From DASPKM01 sp035628135 (GTDB lineage: Bacteria; Bacteroidota; Bacteroidia; Chitinophagales; Chitinophagaceae), in the NCBI GenBank assembly GCA_035628135.1, contig DASPKM010000013.1, positions 310,001 through 374,000 on the forward strand: a stretch of 64,000 nt of DNA, read 5' to 3'. The notes beneath the pieces were generated by a model. The model was given only the letters and a program-made list of their open reading frames with translations, was not told the DNA's origin and ran no database searches. This document shows positions 52,058 to 61,000 of this stretch, in pieces. Position numbers and translations under genes: made by a program. Each line of letters opens with the position of its first letter. Within the stretch, counting starts at the first letter, position 1.

Positions 52058-53464
52058 TTATGCAATAGCAGGAAACGGCGAGGGTGTGTTCCCCTCGTTC
52101 CCACGACGGCTGACCTTTGACAATATCGCTTCCAGTAAGGGAAGCATGCGGTTCAATCCCTTTGTTTTGATGACGAAATTCCAGAGCGGTTCAAACTTTT
52201 TCCATCCGCCGGCATACGCAAAGTGTTTGATCACGTGCTTGATCTCATCATGCTGCATGCTTGCCCTGAATATGTTGCTCCACGAATAAAATGAACGGTA
52301 GGCCCAATCATATCCCTCCTTCAACTGTTTTGCGGAGAGGCCGCGCGTTTTATACACCACCTGTCTCGTATCATACAGATCCCAGTTACGGTGCAGTATG
52401 CGGTCTTCCTGTTCCATGGTTTGAAACAGCCTGGTGCCGGGATACGGCGTGAGTATGTGAAAAGTGCAGGTGGTCAATCCATTGGTAACCGCCCAATCCA
52501 CCGTGCGTTTGAACACATCGGGATCATCCTCATCCAATCCAAACACGAAGCTGCCATTGATCATCACGCCCAGCGAATGCAGGCGGTTGATGGCCTCGGT
52601 GTAGTTTTTACCGAGGTTTTGTTTCTTGTTGCTTTGCTGCAGGTTGGAAGCGTTCAGTGTTTCAAATCCGATGAATACGCTGCGAAGGCCGGCGGCCGCG
52701 GCTTCTTCTACCAGGCCGCCGCGCAGGATGGCGTCAACCGTGGACGCGCCCTGGAATACGCGGTTCATTCCACGCATGCCTTTGAACAATGCGGCAGAAA
52801 ATTTTTGATTGCCCAGCAAATGATCGTCCAAAAAGTACAGGTGGCGGCCCGGCAATCGGTCGATCTCCGCAAGGGCAGCATCTACCTGTTGGGTGTAAAA
52901 TGATCTGCCGCCTTCGAAGAAAGCATCTTTGTAACAAAAATCGCAATGGTGAGGGCAGCCTCTGGATACTACGATCGAGTTGGGCACCAGGTACAGGCTG
53001 CGCCTGATAAGGTCCCTTCGTATAGGCGGCACCGTTGCCAGGCTCCGTTCAAAGGAAACATATTGTTTTGCGGGACGCTTGTTGCGAAAGTCCTGCAGGA
53101 ACTTTGGAAAGGTGGGCTCGCCGGGCCCGATAAAAATGCTGTCGGCATGTTGACTTGCTTCTTCTGGCAGCGAAGTAACATGCAAGCCTCCCAGGCATAC
53201 GTATGCGCCTTTTGCGCGGTAATGGTCTGCCAATGCGTAAGCGCGAAAAGCATTGGTGATGTACACCTGGATGATCACCAGCTCGGGCTCATCGTGAATG
53301 TTCAGCTCTTCTACGTGTTCGTCCTGTAATTCTATTTCATCATCGGGCGAGCAATAAGCCGCCAGCGTGGCCAGGCCCAGCGGCGGGAACAGGGAATACT
53401 TGATGGGCCGCCAGTAAGGGCTTTTTGCTTCGGTAAGCGCTGGTAAGATCATTTTGATTTTCAT
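52058..53464 (-). CDS. B12-binding-domain radical SAM enzyme
   Basis: A 468-aa radical-SAM protein. Residues 1-130 form a cobalamin-binding-like Rossmann domain without a clear DxHxxG, as is usual for this class. The 4Fe-4S cluster motif is CPHHCDFC (C170, C174, C177), followed by a TIM-barrel part and a C-terminal helical region. Relatives methylate or rearrange unactivated carbons in lipids and natural products. The substrate here is unknown; the kinase and membrane proteins around it suggest a lipid. The ATG at 53464 lies 7 bp after the preceding stop. Confidence 0.9.
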   Translation of the reverse strand: MKIKMILPALTEAKSPYWRPIKYSLFPPLGLATLAAYCSPDDEIELQDEHVEELNIHDEPELVIIQVYITNAFRAYALADHYRAKGAYVCLGGLHVTSLPEEASQHADSIFIGPGEPTFPKFLQDFRNKRPAKQYVSFERSLATVPPIRRDLIRRSLYLVPNSIVVSRGCPHHCDFCYKDAFFEGGRSFYTQQVDAALAEIDRLPGRHLYFLDDHLLGNQKFSAALFKGMRGMNRVFQGASTVDAILRGGLVEEAAAAGLRSVFIGFETLNASNLQQSNKKQNLGKNYTEAINRLHSLGVMINGSFVFGLDEDDPDVFKRTVDWAVTNGLTTCTFHILTPYPGTRLFQTMEQEDRILHRNWDLYDTRQVVYKTRGLSAKQLKEGYDWAYRSFYSWSNIFRASMQHDEIKHVIKHFAYAGGWKKFEPLWNFVIKTKGLNRMLPLLEAILSKVSRRGNEGNTPSPFPAIA

Positions 53465-53471
53465 GGCTGAC

Positions 53472-53879
53472 TTATTCTGATGGTGCATTATTAATCTTTG
53501 CGATATGAGCGCCCTGCACTGCTATTGCCAGCACGGCGGAAACTACCGCCACCACTAACAGCATGTCTCCTTCGCTGCCCAATGGCAGCAGCCACAGAAA
53601 GCCGAGGAACACGAGCACGGTAGCGGCAATGCCCGTTAACAACACCAGGAATACCGCCCACAGGCCGGCAATGCCATACGAAATGCAACTGCGCATGACC
53701 AGTATCAGCAACACGAAAATGGGAAGCGTGCACATGCCTGAAAGCAACAAACCAAAACCGAAACAGAACAATGCAGGCTTCCATTCATTGAAGCCCATAA
53801 GGTATCCAGTGCCCATCACGCTGTTAACGAGGATGGCCGTGAACCAGATCTTAAAGGCAATGCTTTGTGGCGTATCCAT
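53472..53879 (-). CDS. Small four-helix membrane protein
   Basis: A 135-aa hydrophobic protein with four predicted transmembrane segments. No family was recognised. It is the first gene of the radical-SAM operon, with a palindromic operator 21 nt upstream of its ATG. The ATG at 53879 was chosen because the alternative starts five codons upstream lie next to that operator. Confidence 0.75.
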   Translation of the reverse strand: MDTPQSIAFKIWFTAILVNSVMGTGYLMGFNEWKPALFCFGFGLLLSGMCTLPIFVLLILVMRSCISYGIAGLWAVFLVLLTGIAATVLVFLGFLWLLPLGSEGDMLLVVAVVSAVLAIAVQGAHIAKINNAPSE

Positions 53880-53899
53880 AATATACATCTCCAAAAAGT

Positions 53900-53916
53900 A
53901 CTTTGTATTTCAAAGT
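53900..53916 (-). promoter_or_regulatory. Palindromic operator 2
   Basis: ACTTTGTATTTCAAAGT is a 17-bp palindrome with one mismatch, nearly identical to operator 1 at 54871-54887 and at a similar distance from a start codon. It probably binds the winged-helix regulator encoded beside it. Confidence 0.65.
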
Positions 53917-53932
53917 GTAACGACAAAAAAAA

Positions 53933-54232
53933 TTATTTCATTCCCTTGATCATGCTTTCCAATGCTTCGATATGTTCTTTGAATGCTTTTTCACCTGCTT
54001 TGGTTATAGAATAGGTTGTATTGGTTTTACGTCCGATGAACCCTTTGTGCACCTTGATGTACCCATTTTCCTCGAGGTTTACCAGGTGCGTTGCCAGGTT
54101 TCCATCGGTTACCTCCAGCATTTGCTTCAGGTCGTTGAAGCTCATGTCGGCATTTACCATCAGGCTGCTCATTACGCCCAGCCTGATGCGGCTGTCGAAG
54201 ACTTTATTTAAGTTACTTATAGGGTTCATCAT
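53933..54232 (-). CDS. Winged-helix transcriptional regulator
   Basis: A 99-aa DNA-binding protein of the single-domain winged-helix type (resembling PF13601 and ArsR/MarR-like folds). The recognition helix is in DGNLATHLVNLEENGYIKV, followed by the wing GRKTNTTYSITKAG. No metal-binding cysteines are seen. Its ATG overlaps the stop of the upstream membrane-protein gene (TAATG), so translation is coupled. The two 17-bp palindromes before its own unit and before the downstream operon are its likely binding sites. Confidence 0.87.
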   Translation of the reverse strand: MMNPISNLNKVFDSRIRLGVMSSLMVNADMSFNDLKQMLEVTDGNLATHLVNLEENGYIKVHKGFIGRKTNTTYSITKAGEKAFKEHIEALESMIKGMK

Positions 54233-54861
54233 TAATGACTGTCATATTTCCACCACATTACCAATCCGTACACGATGTGCAACACTCCAAAGCCGGCGCC
54301 CCAGAAATATAGTCCATACTGCGGATACCACATATTGATAAGGCCCAGTATAATTTCCATGAAACCCACGTAACGTATGTCGCTAAGCGTGTACTTGCTG
54401 GCATTTACCAAGGCCAGGCCGTAAAATATCAAACATGAAGGTGCTACAAACGCCCAGGCGCTGTATTTAAGCAAGCCCAGCACAAACACGCCACCCGTCA
54501 TTAAGGGTATCAGCAGGTTGATCAGCAATTTGCGGGAGGTATGGTCCCACACCGGCAGGTTATTTTTCCGCGCCTTGCGCCAGGTAAAGTAAAACGAGGT
54601 GGCTATCGCCCCGGCCAATACCGCGGCGGCCAATGCAAGCAAACTCCACTTGAGATGTTGAAAATCGCCGGTATTGTACCCACGCTCTGTATAGCGCCCA
54701 TAGTACTCCCAGATCCAGTTATAGGCAAAGTAAGCCCCTATCAACGCAAAAACACCCGCACTCACCCCGCTTAAACCACTTAAGGAAAGGAACCTGGAAG
54801 AGCGGTCCATGATGCGCCGGATGTCCTGGAGCGCTTCCAAAGATGCGTGTTGCTGGTCCAT
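54232..54861 (-). CDS. Polytopic membrane protein paired with the regulator
   Basis: A 209-aa membrane protein with six predicted transmembrane helices and a short charged N-terminus (MDQQHASLEALQDIRRIMDRS). No enzymatic motif is seen. Membrane proteins paired with single-domain winged-helix regulators often act as sensors or effectors, but this is inference. A perfect palindromic operator lies 10 bp upstream of its ATG. Confidence 0.78.
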   Translation of the reverse strand: MDQQHASLEALQDIRRIMDRSSRFLSLSGLSGVSAGVFALIGAYFAYNWIWEYYGRYTERGYNTGDFQHLKWSLLALAAAVLAGAIATSFYFTWRKARKNNLPVWDHTSRKLLINLLIPLMTGGVFVLGLLKYSAWAFVAPSCLIFYGLALVNASKYTLSDIRYVGFMEIILGLINMWYPQYGLYFWGAGFGVLHIVYGLVMWWKYDSH

Positions 54862-54870
54862 ATAAAAAGC

Positions 54871-54887
54871 ACTTTGTATTACAAAGT
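54871..54887 (-). promoter_or_regulatory. Palindromic operator 1
   Basis: ACTTTGTATTACAAAGT is a perfect 17-bp palindrome with a single central base. On the minus strand it overlaps a -7-like TTACTTTG sequence, so binding there would block the promoter of the membrane-protein/regulator unit. Confidence 0.72.
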
Positions 54888-54987
54888 AATAGTCCGTTTT
54901 TCATATTTCAAAATATTTCAGCTATTAAAAAAAATATAATTAAAGGCTGGCGATAACCCCTTCAAACCCAATTTCCCCCTTCATACG

Positions 54988-54995
54988 TACTTTTG
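54988..54995 (+). promoter_or_regulatory. -7 promoter element for the DUF5686 gene
   Basis: TACTTTTG is an exact TAnnTTTG match ending 7 nt before the ATG at 55003. Confidence 0.6.
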
Positions 54996-55002
54996 GTGCG
55001 TT

Positions 55003-57492
55003 ATGCAAGTACGATTGGCAGTAGTTACGATCTTCGGCTTTTTGGCAATGGGCCTCAATACCCAGGCACAGGTAAAGGTTTTAAAGGGCATCATCAAGGA
55101 CATCCACAGCGACGAACGCATCCCCTTTGCCTCGATCCAGTTCATTAAAGCGGGCACCGGCCGGCTCGCAGACTCCTCCGGCGCATTCATCTTCCGGTTC
55201 GATAAATGGCCGCAGGATACCCTGGAAATAACCTATGTAGGTTACCAGGATTATAAATTTTTCATCGATCCCGCCCAGCTCACCCGCGATACCTTAAACC
55301 TGGTAGTGAACATGGAAAGAGGCAAATACACCGCCGAAGTGGTGGTACGGCGAAAGATCGACCGCGGCCTGCTGATGTGGAAGCGCATCGTGCGCCGCAA
55401 ACCCTTTAACGACCGGTACCGCTTCTCCAATTTCTCGTACGAACTGTACAACAAGCTCGAGCTGGACCTCAAAAACCTGAATAAGGAAAAATTGGGCGAA
55501 GTAAAACTGCTAAGGCCCTTCAAGTTTATATTGAACAACGTGGACACTACCGAAGGCGCGCCGTATCTCCCGGTGTATCTCACCGAATCTATTTCTGATT
55601 ACTACTACCAGAAATCGCCACTCAAAAGAAGAGAAGTGTTCAGGGCCAGCAAGACCATGGGCGTAAACAACGAAAGCGTGAGCAAGCTGCTCGGCGGCAT
55701 GGACCAGAACGTAAATTTCTACTCCAACTTCATTCCCGTTTTCGATAAATTATTTGTAAGCCCCATCAGCGACAATGGCGATGCTTATTACAATTACAAG
55801 GTCACCGATACGCAATACGTCGGCGGCAGGCGGCTGATACATTTTATCTTCACGCCGCGCCGCAAGGGCGAAAATACCTTCGAAGGTGATTGCTGGGTGC
55901 ACGATACCACTTTTGCCATCCAGAAAATGAACCTGCGGCTCGACAAGACCGCTAACATCAACTTCATGGAAAAGCTGAGCCTTATACAGGAATACCAGCT
56001 TATCAACGACAGTACATGGTTCCTTTCAAAAGACAAGTTCGTGGCCGACATAGCGCCGCTCGGCAACAGCAAGCTGGCCTTCATCGGGCGTAAGACAACC
56101 ACCTACCGCAATGTTGTGCTCAACGATTCGTCGGTGGTAAATGAGCTTGCCAAAAACAAGATCATGGAAGAAACCATTTTGCCCGATACCGCAAACAACA
56201 AAACAGATGAATATTGGGCTGAATCGAGGCACGAAGACCTGAGCAAGAATGAAAAGGCCATCTACCACATGATAGATACGCTGATGAAGATGCCGATATT
56301 CAGGCGGTATACCAACATGATCAATTTTGTGGCAACAGGTTACCTTAACGTAGGCAATTACCAGATAGGACCCTGGCAAAACTGGATCACCGGCAACCAG
56401 GTAGAAGGCCTGCGCCTCCGCTTCGACCTGGGCACCAACCGGTACTTTCATAAAAGGGCGATCTTTCATGGGTACCTGGCCTATGGATTTACTGACCAGC
56501 AATGGAAAGGCAATTTCGATGTGATGTACCTGTTCAATAAAAGCCCACGGTCATACATATTCGCATCTTTCCTGCACGATTTCGATTATGGACAGAACTA
56601 TTACGACGAGATCAGCTCGGACAATATCTTCGCATTGGCCATTCGCAAGCCGGGCGTTCCCATTAAGTTCATCAAGCTGCAGGAAGAAAGGCTGGACCTT
56701 TTCAAAGAATGGAACATCGGATTTTCGGTATTGCTCTCGGGCCGGCACAAGGAATACAACCCGGTGCGCAACCTGCCGGTGAAAGGCAGCTTCGTCTCAA
56801 AGGGCGAACATCCCTTCAATACTTTCGAAACTTCTATAAGGTTGCGGTTTGCTTATCTTGAAAAATTCGTTGAGAATACTTTTTACCGCACCAGCCTGGG
56901 CAGCCCCTATCCTATTGTTGAATTCAAATACACCAAGGGACTTTCCGGCGTATTGAACAGCAATTACGATTACAGCAAGATATCCGGCGGCATCAGCAAC
57001 TCGCGCAAGATCCCGCCTTTCGGCAGCATTTACTGGAATGTATTCGGCGGTAAAACTTTCGGCACACTACCCTACATGCTGCTGGATGTGGCGCCGGGCA
57101 ACGAGATCTATTACTACAACCGCTATGCCTTTAATATGATGAACCGGTACGAGTTCATTCACGACCAATATGCAGGGTTCAATGTGGAGCATAACTTCGG
57201 CAATGGAATATTCCGCTTTATTCCTTTGACCCGTAAGCTCAAGTTCCGCCAGTTCTGGACTGCCAAGGGACTATGGGGCAGCCTGAACGAACAGAATCAG
57301 GCATTGAACTTTGTAAACGGCCATCCCTTCAAAGCGCTGAATGGTAAAACCTATGTTGAATTGGGGACCGGCGTCGATAACATCCTGAAAGTATTCCGCC
57401 TCGATTTTGTGTGGAGGGTATTGCCAAGCCCGCGCCCCGCCAGGAGCGCCGAAAGGTTTGGGGTGTTCGGAAGCTTCAGGCTTGCTTTTTAA
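55003..57492 (+). CDS. DUF5686 outer-membrane protein with carboxypeptidase-regulatory-like domain
   Basis: An 829-aa outer-membrane protein. After a signal peptide (residues 1-22), a beta-sandwich CarboxypepD_reg-like domain covers about 25-110 (GIIKDIHSDERIPFASIQF ... ITYVGYQDYKF). The rest is the DUF5686 region, ending in a predicted barrel with an aromatic C-terminus (GSFRLAF). The family is widespread in Bacteroidota and may take part in outer-membrane transport or assembly, but the function is unknown. No TonB box or SusD partner is seen. Confidence 0.88.
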   Translation: MQVRLAVVTIFGFLAMGLNTQAQVKVLKGIIKDIHSDERIPFASIQFIKAGTGRLADSSGAFIFRFDKWPQDTLEITYVGYQDYKFFIDPAQLTRDTLNLVVNMERGKYTAEVVVRRKIDRGLLMWKRIVRRKPFNDRYRFSNFSYELYNKLELDLKNLNKEKLGEVKLLRPFKFILNNVDTTEGAPYLPVYLTESISDYYYQKSPLKRREVFRASKTMGVNNESVSKLLGGMDQNVNFYSNFIPVFDKLFVSPISDNGDAYYNYKVTDTQYVGGRRLIHFIFTPRRKGENTFEGDCWVHDTTFAIQKMNLRLDKTANINFMEKLSLIQEYQLINDSTWFLSKDKFVADIAPLGNSKLAFIGRKTTTYRNVVLNDSSVVNELAKNKIMEETILPDTANNKTDEYWAESRHEDLSKNEKAIYHMIDTLMKMPIFRRYTNMINFVATGYLNVGNYQIGPWQNWITGNQVEGLRLRFDLGTNRYFHKRAIFHGYLAYGFTDQQWKGNFDVMYLFNKSPRSYIFASFLHDFDYGQNYYDEISSDNIFALAIRKPGVPIKFIKLQEERLDLFKEWNIGFSVLLSGRHKEYNPVRNLPVKGSFVSKGEHPFNTFETSIRLRFAYLEKFVENTFYRTSLGSPYPIVEFKYTKGLSGVLNSNYDYSKISGGISNSRKIPPFGSIYWNVFGGKTFGTLPYMLLDVAPGNEIYYYNRYAFNMMNRYEFIHDQYAGFNVEHNFGNGIFRFIPLTRKLKFRQFWTAKGLWGSLNEQNQALNFVNGHPFKALNGKTYVELGTGVDNILKVFRLDFVWRVLPSPRPARSAERFGVFGSFRLAF

Positions 57493-57530
57493 TTCCGAAC
57501 TTTGGACCACTATCACAAAAAATTACGATC

Positions 57531-58049
57531 ATGCTGAAATGCCTTGCCGTTGTCGCCCTAAGCTGCATTGCTTGTACTGCATTTACGCAAAGCGCCGAAC
57601 AAAAATTAAAAGAGCTCGGCATTGTGTTGCCGCCGGTTTCCAAACCCATTGCCAATTATGTACCCGCCGTCAGAACAGGCAACCTCATTTTTCTTGCGGG
57701 TAAAGGCCCTTCCCATCCTGACGGAAGTTATATAACAGGGAAGCCTGGTAAGGACCTTACCATCGAACAAGGCTATGATGCTGCAAGGCTTACTGCCATC
57801 AATCAACTCGCAGCATTAAAAGCAGCCATCGGCGATTTAGACAAGGTAAAACGCATCGTGAAAGTATTGGGCATGGTCAACTGCGAGTCCGACTTCAAAG
57901 ACCATCCCAAGGTCATTAACGGTTTCTCGGACCTGATGGTGGCTGTATTCGGCGAAAAGGGCAAGCATGCACGCTCCTCGGTGGGCATGTGTTCGCTGCC
58001 CATGAACATGGCGGTGGAAATTGAGTTGATCGTTGAAGTGGAAGATTAA
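57531..58049 (+). CDS. Exported RidA/YjgF family protein
   Basis: A 172-aa RidA-family protein. In the cytoplasm such proteins deaminate reactive enamine or imine intermediates; this one has a signal peptide (MLKCLAVVALSCIACTAF), so its role is probably different. Conserved blocks are VRTGNLIFLAGKGP, LTAINQLAALKAAIGDLDKV and a C-terminal MNMAVEIELIVEV. The usual catalytic arginine position is not clear (SSVGMCSLPMN). The ATG at 57531 follows a CCGAACTTTG sequence like that of the flavoprotein gene. Its stop overlaps the stop of the convergent TraB gene (TTAA). Confidence 0.87.
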   Translation: MLKCLAVVALSCIACTAFTQSAEQKLKELGIVLPPVSKPIANYVPAVRTGNLIFLAGKGPSHPDGSYITGKPGKDLTIEQGYDAARLTAINQLAALKAAIGDLDKVKRIVKVLGMVNCESDFKDHPKVINGFSDLMVAVFGEKGKHARSSVGMCSLPMNMAVEIELIVEVED

Positions 58050-61000
58050 TCGTATTCCATGGTATCATAACTTTCCCAATCTTCCAGGTATGCCTTGAAG
58101 TGCTTGTCGATCTCGGACGTCTTGAACTCGTTCTCTTCGTACATGCCGGAAATGTTGTTGTTTTCCGTTATTGTCAATTCTTCGGCATCCAGGCTGAAAG
58201 GTCCGCTGACGCAGAGATAGCTGGTTTTTTCATTATTGTATTCAAGGGTAGCCTTGAAAAGATAAAACTTACAACGCTTTCCCTTATAAAAAGCAGTTCT
58301 TTCACCAACATATTCCATTTTATCAGGATCGTACTCAAGATTATTGACGAGATAACTTTCAGCAAACGCACGCTGGCTAAGATATTTTGAAGGAAAAGCC
58401 CTTTCCATTTTCAATTTCTTCAATTCTTCGTACAAGCTTACCCGGTAGTATTTGTCCGCGGCTATTGCAGATAAGATTGCAGCTTCCACCGGCTGCTTCA
58501 GCTTCAGCAATTCCAGTACCGCATCGAATTGCAGGTTGGTATATTTGGTCTTTAAAAATTCCCGCAGCAATCCAATGGACGCATTTGACTTCAGCTTACC
58601 AAGGCTTTCAATCAGGTCGGAGGTTCCCGTAGCGTAATAATATTCTTCCTTATGCTTGAGAATTTTGGCCAGCTCATTCCTGCCCGCTTGTAAGATAATG
58701 GCCTCGTGCGCCTTCAGCTCATCAACCGAGAGCAAACTGCTGTCCAACATCCGCTCGTGCACCAGGAACAAAGGCGTTCCCAACAATGTATCAGCGCTAA
58801 GCTTCCACAATTGCGGGTAGAGCCGTTTTGTGAGCTCCAGCGAATCGGTGAATCCATACACAAACATCGATACATCATTTCCATGTGTCGGAAGCCGCTC
58901 ATTCAGTAATTCAGCGAGCATCCTGTACGATTTTTCGGTGTGCCGCTGCGACAATATTGTCAGTGTTGAATATTTAAATTTCTCCTGCCCGGGATTTAAT
59001 GAGCGGTAGTGCTCGAGAATTAGCTTTTCAAAATCATCATGCTTCAGTGCGCGCACGGAACGGAGAAATGCATCGTTCACGCCCCTGTACCTAAGCGTAT
59101 CGAGGGGATAGCTTCCAACGGCCGCCCTTAGCATGGCAGGAATATCGGCCGGCTCATATACCACCGATTCAATGGCTTCAAAAGCCTGGGCATAGGTGGC
59201 CGAATCGGTGGATGCAAGGTCTTTCACCAATTTGTCGAGAGAATTACTGTATATAAAATCTGTTTTTTCTTCTTTCAAGAACCTGAACCCCGTATGAAAC
59301 CGTTGGAACTCGTATTGCTTCCAGTATTTTTCCGGCGCATTGGCCTGCAGCATATACACGAACTTGCCGTTCAACAGCACGCGAAAGCGCTGTACATGGC
59401 CCGAGGTCTTACTGCTAACGGTAAACTCAACCCCATTGCTATTGCCATTCCTGATAAACTGGTAAGGTCCCAGCATTTCATTACGCTCCACCAATTCGTT
59501 CATGTACTTTTTCAATATCACTGAATCGTGCTTTGCCCACAAATACTTTGATAAGGCGCGGCGTGTAACGGTAAAAGAAGTAACCGTAGGAGCATCAAAC
59601 GCTACCCACAGGTAATCGCGGCTACCTATGGCCGTTGAACTGTCAAAGTCCAGGAAATCGGTCCTGCTGAACGAGCCAGGCACCGGCGCGGCAAATCCAT
59701 GCTCTTCAAATTGTTCCTGCTTCCATACAGGAGCGGGATAGTCCAGGAATGCAAATGAGTTGTAGAAGTTTGCAATGTCCGCCGAAGCGCTGTCTTCCTG
59801 GTTGCCGGTAACCATCAATGAATACACCCTGTTGCCGCGGATGATGGACAGGCATTTGAGCATGGTGTTGTCTTTCAGGTCGGCAACTATCCATTTTGCA
59901 AAAAATCCCTGGAAGGTAGTATCGCGCAGGCGCAGGTTGCTAAGGTCCATGGTGGCATTCAACCGCTCGATGGCGCTTACAAAATATGCGGAGTCGTCCG
60001 GTATTACAAAGCCCGGCGCCGTTTTTACCGCCATCACTCCATAAAAATTTCCCTTGCTGTTGTCGAGGCTGTTGAACTGCACTGCAACAATGGAGCTGTC
60101 CGGCGTTTCCACGTCCACGCCCTTTGGAGTTTCAGGCATGATAACGCTGAAGAAATGATCGTTGAAAGTATGACGCTGCCATTGCTGCTCCGGCATTTTT
60201 TCTATAATAAATGCTTCAAAATAGTCAGTGGCTTCCTTTCCATACAGGTCATCCTTATTTCGCGCGCCCATTCCTATCAGGTATACTCTTTTTCCAAACG
60301 CAAATGACTGTACCCGGGCATGAATGTTTTCAGCAGGTATCTTGTACAGCATGTCGATAGCTTCAAAGCCATTGCGGGTAAAGCGCTTGTCGCTGATGGC
60401 CTCGCCCATCGAAGCGCTCACCATGTTCTTGTACAGTTGCTGCAGCACACTGTCTGCATTACTGTTGGTAATTGTAATGGCCGGCAATACAAAAGCGGTA
60501 TAATACTGCTTCATGCTGGTCATGTCGATGTACATGTTCATCTTCATTACACCGTTCAGCATATCCATGGGACTGGGCTTGCCCGGCATGCGTGCGCTGT
60601 AGCCAAGCGTGGGTTCTTTTACTTCAACCCATTGCTGAAGCTGTTGCGCTTTGATGGAATAATTATTGGCATGCGTGCGCGAAGTAGTGAACACCGGCTC
60701 CACGGTATACCCTTTCTGCCGCAACAATTCTATAATGCCTTTTTCGCCCGGCAGGTGCGCGGTGCCTACTGCTACCACATAGCTCTTCTCGCGCATCATG
60801 CTGTCCATTTTCGTTGCCATCAGTTCATTGCGCAGGCTCAGCAACCTGTCCTCCGTTTGATCGGGCAGCATCGACATCAGTTCACCGATGCCTTTCAAAT
60901 CTTCGCGGATGTATAATTGAATGATCTTCTCGATAAGGGTTTGTTCTTTCTTCAGGCTTTTCAGTATCCTGGAGGGATTGAAATCTTCTACGCGCATATC

